Shown one piece after another: positions 59,261 to 64,000 of a DNA stretch of 64,000 nt (within the stretch, counting starts at the first letter, position 1; every line of letters starts with the position of its first letter). Made by a program: the position numbers and the translations under genes. The notes below the pieces were generated by a model. That model was not told the origin of the DNA, did no database searches, and saw only the letters and a program-made list of their open reading frames with translations. This stretch comes from Manduca sexta. Lineage: Eukaryota > Arthropoda > Insecta > Lepidoptera > Sphingidae. The DNA lies in assembly GCF_014839805.1 (NCBI RefSeq), contig NC_051140.1, positions 7,833,826 through 7,897,825 on the forward strand, in the 5' to 3' direction.

Positions 59261-59569
59261 GTGTTAATAAATGAAACCACATTCTCGGCTTTACCATAGG
59301 GTCAAAAATCATCCATGAATAATGAATAATTTCACCAAAAGTCACAGTTTTACTTTCTGATTTTTTGATCATTTTGTAGTTTAGTACGAATATGGCGTGT
59401 GCGTGAGTGTATTTCTGACTGAAAGTGTGATATTGTTCCTGCAAAAAAAAATATTAGAGTTATTAGTGGCATCAAGGCCTTGAAAATTAAATTTACTTTT
59501 TATTGATATTTATTTTGTACGAAACTTACACTTTTTATTTAACATACATACGGTTTGAGCAACTTATTT
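59261..59569 (+). repeat. Unclassified dispersed repeat 'M', copy 1
   Basis: Collinear with 62238-62543 over about 305 bp: GTTAATAAATGAAACC, CCATGAATAATGAATA, TATGGCGTGTGCGTGAGTGT, CTTTTTATTGATATTTATTT, GAAACTTACACTT, ACGGTTTGAGCAACTTAT. Same orientation, about 2,975 bp apart. No A-tail, inverted ends, pol III boxes or coding capacity. Confidence 0.8.
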
Positions 59570-59734
59570 AAGTATAATTTTTAAAAACATAAGTAGCGTA
59601 TTTTTAAGAACGTAGGTAGTAACCTATAATTAAAACAACATACGATGCAATATGACTCTGTGTAAGATTTATAAGAATAAAAATAATGTTAAAATATGCG
59701 AACATTTAGAACATACATTTTGTAAAACAATTCG

Positions 59735-59919
59735 CCGTATCTGTCGGTGTGAATTCGATAAACTCTCAAAAACTACTGAATAGATTTCGATAACATTTTG
59801 TATAGAGATAGTTCGAGACACCAGGACGGCAATATGCTATTTCTTATCGCGAGAAAATTTATAGCAAGACTCTAACTCTGGAAATCTTTCACACCTGCGA
59901 AGCCACGAGCAAAAGCTAG
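59735..59919 (+). mobile_element. Helitron 3' half ending in CTAG
   Basis: CTCTCAAAAACTACTGAATA, GATAACATTTTGTATAGAGA, ATCGCGAGAAAATTTAT and the end ACGAGCAAAAGCTAG at 59916-59919, followed by T as expected. The hairpin (TGCGAAGCCACGAGC) is decayed. Confidence 0.7.
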
Positions 59920-60806
59920 TACATGATGATTAACATAGAATATTGCTTTATCGGTATATTATTAATTAATTATAATAAATGAACATAACTTATTGTTTCC
60001 TAACATTGTTTTTAAAACTTCGACATAATAAATTTTCATCAAAAAGGATTATTAAAAAGTACCTATATCTTATTTTGTCATTATCTATGTAGATGGCAAT
60101 TATATGTACTACGTGGTTATTTGTCTTGTTCAAGAAGGAACCCTAAGATACTTTGAGATCAAAACAAATTGGCATGCTTTGTTGCGTGTCGTCTTTGTGG
60201 AAAGAATGTTGATTAAAAGAAAACTTCGTCAATAAAGTATAATATTTATCACATAGTTGCCTTGACTACTCAAACGTTCTCATGAAGTGTTGTAAACTAT
60301 CGATAACTTTTCATAAGCAAATTTAAGTCGCAAATATTTGAGTCTGAACGTGTTTAAAATATAAAAGAATATTCGTAGCTTGGTGAGTATTGGATGAAAT
60401 TGTCAAATCATTGCATTTTCACGCTATAAGCTTACCATATTGGATTCAAATTCAAATACATGTTATATTTATTGAAATTCTCCGATGTAGTCCGCTGAGG
60501 TTTTGTTGCAGATTTCTATAGAATTGCCAAAGATTTATAACATTACAAGAATAACATTTATAACTTTTTGATATTACACTTGTCTCGAAGTAATCTTATC
60601 AGCGTGTTTTATTTTAAAAAAAACGTTTTATTTTAACAAGCCTTGGTCGACCGATAAAGTTTTCGCATATTGAAGGGCAAAATAATATGATCACTTCGTG
60701 GCACTCATATAATTTTGGATGTCCCTTAGAAATGGCTTTAAACCATAGAAATTACTAACATCTATCAAAACCTTAACATTTATATAAATATAATCTAATT
60801 ACCTTT

Positions 60807-61136
60807 TAAAGCGGCGATAACCTAGTTGGGTGTGAAACGGACTGCCAAGACGAATGTCCGCAGGTTCAAATCCCAAAGACACACACCTCTGACTTTTTTA
60901 AAATCATGTGTGTATTCTTTGTGAATTTATCGTTCGCTTTAACGGTGAAGGAAAACATCGTGAGGAAACCTGCACATCTGCGAAGTTCTCTATAGGAATT
61001 TCGAAGGTGTGTGAAGTCTACCTTAAATCCGCACTAGGCCAGCGTGGTGGACTAATGCCTAATCCCTCTCAGTAGTAGAGGCCCTTGCTCAGCAGTGGGC
61101 AAGTATATAATACAGGGCTGATATTATTATTGTTAT
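60807..61136 (+). mobile_element. Metulj-like SINE 'A', copy 7, full length and best kept
   Basis: Head AAAGCGGCGATAACCTAGTT, intact B box GGTTCAAATCC at 60863-60873, body CGTTCGCTTTAACGGTGAAG and GAAAACATCGTGAGGAAACC, 3' end ATACAGGGCTGATATTATTA. A perfect 11-bp duplication TAATTACCTTT lies at 60796-60806 and 61137-61147. A pol III transcript from this copy would start near 60811. Confidence 0.95.
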
Positions 61137-61164
61137 TAATTACCTTTACAAATATATCTATATT

Positions 61165-61527
61165 GATTCCTTCCTCAACGAATTTCAGCCACGGCGGCCA
61201 ATCTGAACAGAAATCAAGAGATACTTTAGTGCACAAGTGCGTGCGCAACACACAGGTGCACTCTCTGTTCCTTCACTCTCATAGTCCAGTGAGACGGTAA
61301 TCCCACATGACCGGAGAGGGATCAGGCGCAAGATCAACGGCTTTACGTACTCTCTGAGGCATGCGGGTCTCACACCGCCAACTTCCTGACTCCGACTGAG
61401 CAATATTTTAAGATGGAAAAATCCAGTCACTACTATTTTGGCCGACCCGGGATTCGAACCCAGGACCTTAGTGCGGTAGTTGTACTCGTACCGTGAACAA
61501 TTACAACTACGCAACCGACGCAGTCTA
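61165..61527 (-). mobile_element. tRNA-headed SINE 'G', copy 2, full length
   Basis: Head on the minus strand: ACTGCGTCGGTTGCGTAGTT (A box) and GGTCCTGGGTTCGAATCCCG (B box GGTTCGAATCC). It is longer than copy 1 because it keeps the CCGGTCATGTGGGATTACCG block that copy 1 has lost. A 9-bp duplication ATCTATATT lies at 61156-61164 and 61528-61536. Tail to tail with SINE A copy 7, 28 bp away. Confidence 0.92.
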
Positions 61528-61706
61528 ATCTATATTATATAATTAAAGGAGATAGATTTGAGCTTTGAGCCTTTATTAGATTTTAGTGAGATAAGTTTGG
61601 CTCGTTATAGATTGCTATGAGTTAGCGCAGTGAGATCAAATAGTTTAGTTTCAATAGGTAACGGTTTTAATAAGATTTTAGCTCGTTATGTCTGTTATAT
61701 ATAAGA

Positions 61707-62169
61707 CTAACTTTTGTTCACAGCTCTGCCCGCGTGAAAAAGTTTTTCTGGAATAAAACACTCGCAATAAATTTTCCCCGGATAGAAAGTAGCCATTCTC
61801 GTTCCCAGGTCCTCAAACTATCAAAATACCAAATTTTATCGAAATCCGTTGGATAGTTTTTGAGTTTATCGCTTTAAGACAAGCAGGTAGATGCGACGGG
61901 GGACGGTTTTAATTTTTTTTTTTTTTTTTACTGTGAACAATTCTATCGTACATTATTATTGCGTCACCTTAACCGTTTACGCAGCGCACGCAACGAAATC
62001 TTTCGAAATCAAAAAGGCATAAATTTCCCCGTTTTGCATTTTTCATTAATGATTAAACCTTCCTTGATAATTGGGCTATTCAGCATTAAAAGATTTTTTC
62101 AATTCGAAACAGTATTTACTATGATTAGCGTGCTCAAACATCCTAACTCAGCTTACATAATAGTATAGA
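61707..62169 (-). mobile_element. Helitron, degraded, single internal unit
   Basis: In element sense it starts TCTATACTATTATGTAAGCT at 62169 and ends near 61707 with the CTAG changed to TTAG. The interior matches 28195-29073 (CAGCGCACGCAACGAAATCT, CCCCGTTTTGCATTTTTCAT) but has only one tandem unit. A T-rich run at 61912-61929 is internal. Confidence 0.82.
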
Positions 62170-62237
62170 AGTACATATACATAAGCTCGAACTACGTCAT
62201 AGTATGCTTTTGCGTAATATAGGGTCGCTTTGACATT

Positions 62238-62543
62238 GCGTTAATGAATGAAACCCCATACTCTATTTACCTCTGCTAACATCGTGTCAAAATTTGTCTA
62301 TGAATAACGAATATTTTTATAAAATCATCTGGTTTTACTTTTAATATTTTTTTGGTCTTTTTGTAATTTAGTAAGAATATGATATGTGCGTGAGTGTATT
62401 TTTTACTGAAATTGCGACGTTGCCGCTATGTGGAATTCTCTTAAAACAGTAGTAATTAAGGCGCGTAAAAATGACTTTTTATTGATATTTATTTTGTTCG
62501 AAACTTACACTTCATATTTTACATCTACGGTTTGAGCAACTTA
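62238..62543 (+). repeat. Unclassified dispersed repeat 'M', copy 2
   Basis: Partner of 59261-59569. The best-kept parts are the ends and ATGATATGTGCGTGAGTGTA; the middle differs by small gaps. Identity is about 70 percent by eye. Confidence 0.8.
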
Positions 62544-62662
62544 TAGTAAAGTGTTATTTATTTAAGAAAATAAAAAGTCTAGTATAATGCAATAATAAAT
62601 GATTTCATTTAGTAGCAAAGTATTGTAATGACGTGTACACACTAAGGTAAAGTTAATTTTAA

Positions 62663-62810
62663 CTCTTGGGTCCTCTCAATGTGACATTGACATTTACGTG
62701 TGTCGCGGGAATATAACCTTATATACTACATAATAAGGTTGTTTTTCCCTGACACGCGTAATGTCACGCGTAATGTCATGTGGCTGTCGGGCTCGCCGGC
62801 AAGCCAAGAG
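62663..62810. mobile_element. Palindromic foldback element 'P', copy 2
   Basis: CTCTTGG at 62663 and CCAAGAG at 62803 form short outer ends. Inner arms: GACATTTACGTGTGTCGCGG, ATAACCTTAT, spacer ATACTACATA, then ATAAGGTTGTTTTTCCCTGA and CACGCGTAATGTCA (the last block is duplicated). GCTCGCCGGC follows. Compared with copy 1 it is in the opposite orientation. Confidence 0.72.
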
Positions 62811-63820
62811 CGGACACTCGAGATAACTTTGACCGCGATTTTAAAATAAATAAAAAAAATATTCGTATCAAGAAATTAACCAGTTCATCTGAGAACGAAA
62901 AATAAAGTCTATCTTATCGTTACTTTTAATTTCATAAAACATATTCACGAAATACAATGCTTTATATATTCAAATATATTTATTTTTTAAATATCATTGC
63001 GTAATCTTGTTAAGCCGGATCCTATTTATGAAATCAGAAACCGAAAAGGGTTTTCAATATTAAAACAGGAACGAAGTTAAACGCAACAGTTTAAAAAGCG
63101 GATCATAATTAAAAGTAAAGCCATTTTGTAATAAAAAATATGTATCCGCCCTAACTCGTCTAATTAAGTCGACTAAAGAATGAAAATATTTGCTTTGATG
63201 TATACGAAACTCTGTTCAATTTGGGGCTCAGTGTTTGATTAAAAAGGCTTTTCATTTTCAATATTTAAATAATAATTGGAGAAAAATAAAAAAACAACTC
63301 ATTAAAGTGACGAGAGCGACTATAATGATGTACTCATTGTATATCCTCGTTGTTTTGTAATAGTATCTACCTAGCCACAAATAAGCATCAGGCTTGCTTG
63401 ATACGCTGTTACGCTTGATATGCTGCGTGTAATGTATTAGACCATTTTCAAACGCTGCTGGCGTAAAATCGTTCAAAAATATACTATAACTTTATGCAGA
63501 CAAGATTACTTTTCGAAAAGCCATCTATACTATTCAAAGTTGCGTCAAAATCGATTCAACGTATTTATGAAAACTCTTTTGTTTGGAAGTGACAAAGACT
63601 TCAATTTTATTTATTTATTTTGTAAAACAGAAATATTGTTGCAAAAAATACATGCAATCTCCACACACTTACCTACATACAAGTCTATGGATCTCCGTTG
63701 CAGGGTTTTATGATTTACTAAGTTACTAATATTTGCGCTTCAAGAAACATCAAAGACGAGATAAGTAATCTATACTAATCTAGTTCTGTTTTTATTTATT
63801 TTTATATAGACACGGCAAAA
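62811..63820. other. AT-rich stretch, nothing recognised
   Basis: No repeat shared within the window and no protein-like frame. Confidence 0.5.
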
Positions 63821-64000
63821 AAGCGGCGATAGCCTTGTTGGGTGTGGAACGGACTGCCAGACGAATGTCCGCAGGTTCAAATCCCAAGGGCACACATCTC
63901 TGACTTTTCTAAAAAAAAATCATGTGTGTATTCTTTGTGAATTAATCGTTCGCTTTAACGGTGAAGGAAAACATCGTCAGGAAACCTGCACATCTGAGAA
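63821..64000 (+). mobile_element. Metulj-like SINE 'A', copy 8, cut by the window edge
   Basis: AAGCGGCGATAGCCTTGTTG, an intact B box GGTTCAAATCC, an A run (AAAAAAAAA) before ATCATGTGTG, and the start of CATCGTCAGGAAACCTGCAC. The 3' part lies beyond 64000. Confidence 0.93.

Overview
This window looks like AT-rich, non-coding DNA from a moth or butterfly (Lepidoptera). The case rests on its repeats. There are many tRNA-headed SINEs of the kind I associate with the lepidopteran Metulj group, non-autonomous Helitrons with 'TC...hairpin...CTAG' ends, a 300-bp interspersed repeat of a type I recall from many lepidopteran genomes, and 3' ends of RTE-clade LINEs. There is no complete gene, no real tRNA or rRNA gene, no CRISPR array and no sign of prokaryotic or organelle DNA. 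All family names are from recognition by eye; no database was searched.

The best evidence for host coding sequence is one 72-bp exon on the minus strand at 37948-38019. It reads as the start of a PDZ domain and lies between a consensus 3' splice site and a consensus CAG|GTATGT donor, phase 1 on both sides. If real, much of the window may be intron of a large PDZ-protein gene transcribed right to left. A weaker plus-strand candidate is an exon pair at 17789-17900 and 18026-18104. A decayed 60-codon reading frame sits at 734-913.

Layout. 1-7 kb: decayed coding fragment, one 300-bp repeat, an RTE reverse-transcriptase scrap, a LINE 3' end with an (AAAT)n tail, a Helitron-like piece, and a full minus-strand SINE with a 12-bp target duplication. 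7-15 kb: mostly unrecognised, with a 124-bp tandem duplication carrying (GT)n. 15-29 kb: two tail-to-tail LINE 3' ends, several SINEs, five copies of the 300-bp repeat (one with an inverted copy of its own 5' end), and a complete 879-bp Helitron with four 122-123 bp tandem units. 29-45 kb: mostly empty, with a Helitron holding a nested SINE at 33.7 kb and the PDZ exon at 38 kb. 45-64 kb: repeat-dense, with LINE ORF2 remnants, a MITE with 80-bp inverted repeats, a 300-bp repeat split by a 375-bp insertion, a cluster of palindromes at 53.6 kb with a relative at 62.7 kb, four Metulj-like SINEs, and a pair of unclassified 310-bp repeats at 59.3 and 62.2 kb.

The parts do not form a pathway. The window records layered transposition: RTE-type LINEs probably supplied the machinery for the SINEs, while the Helitrons and MITEs depend on enzymes encoded elsewhere.
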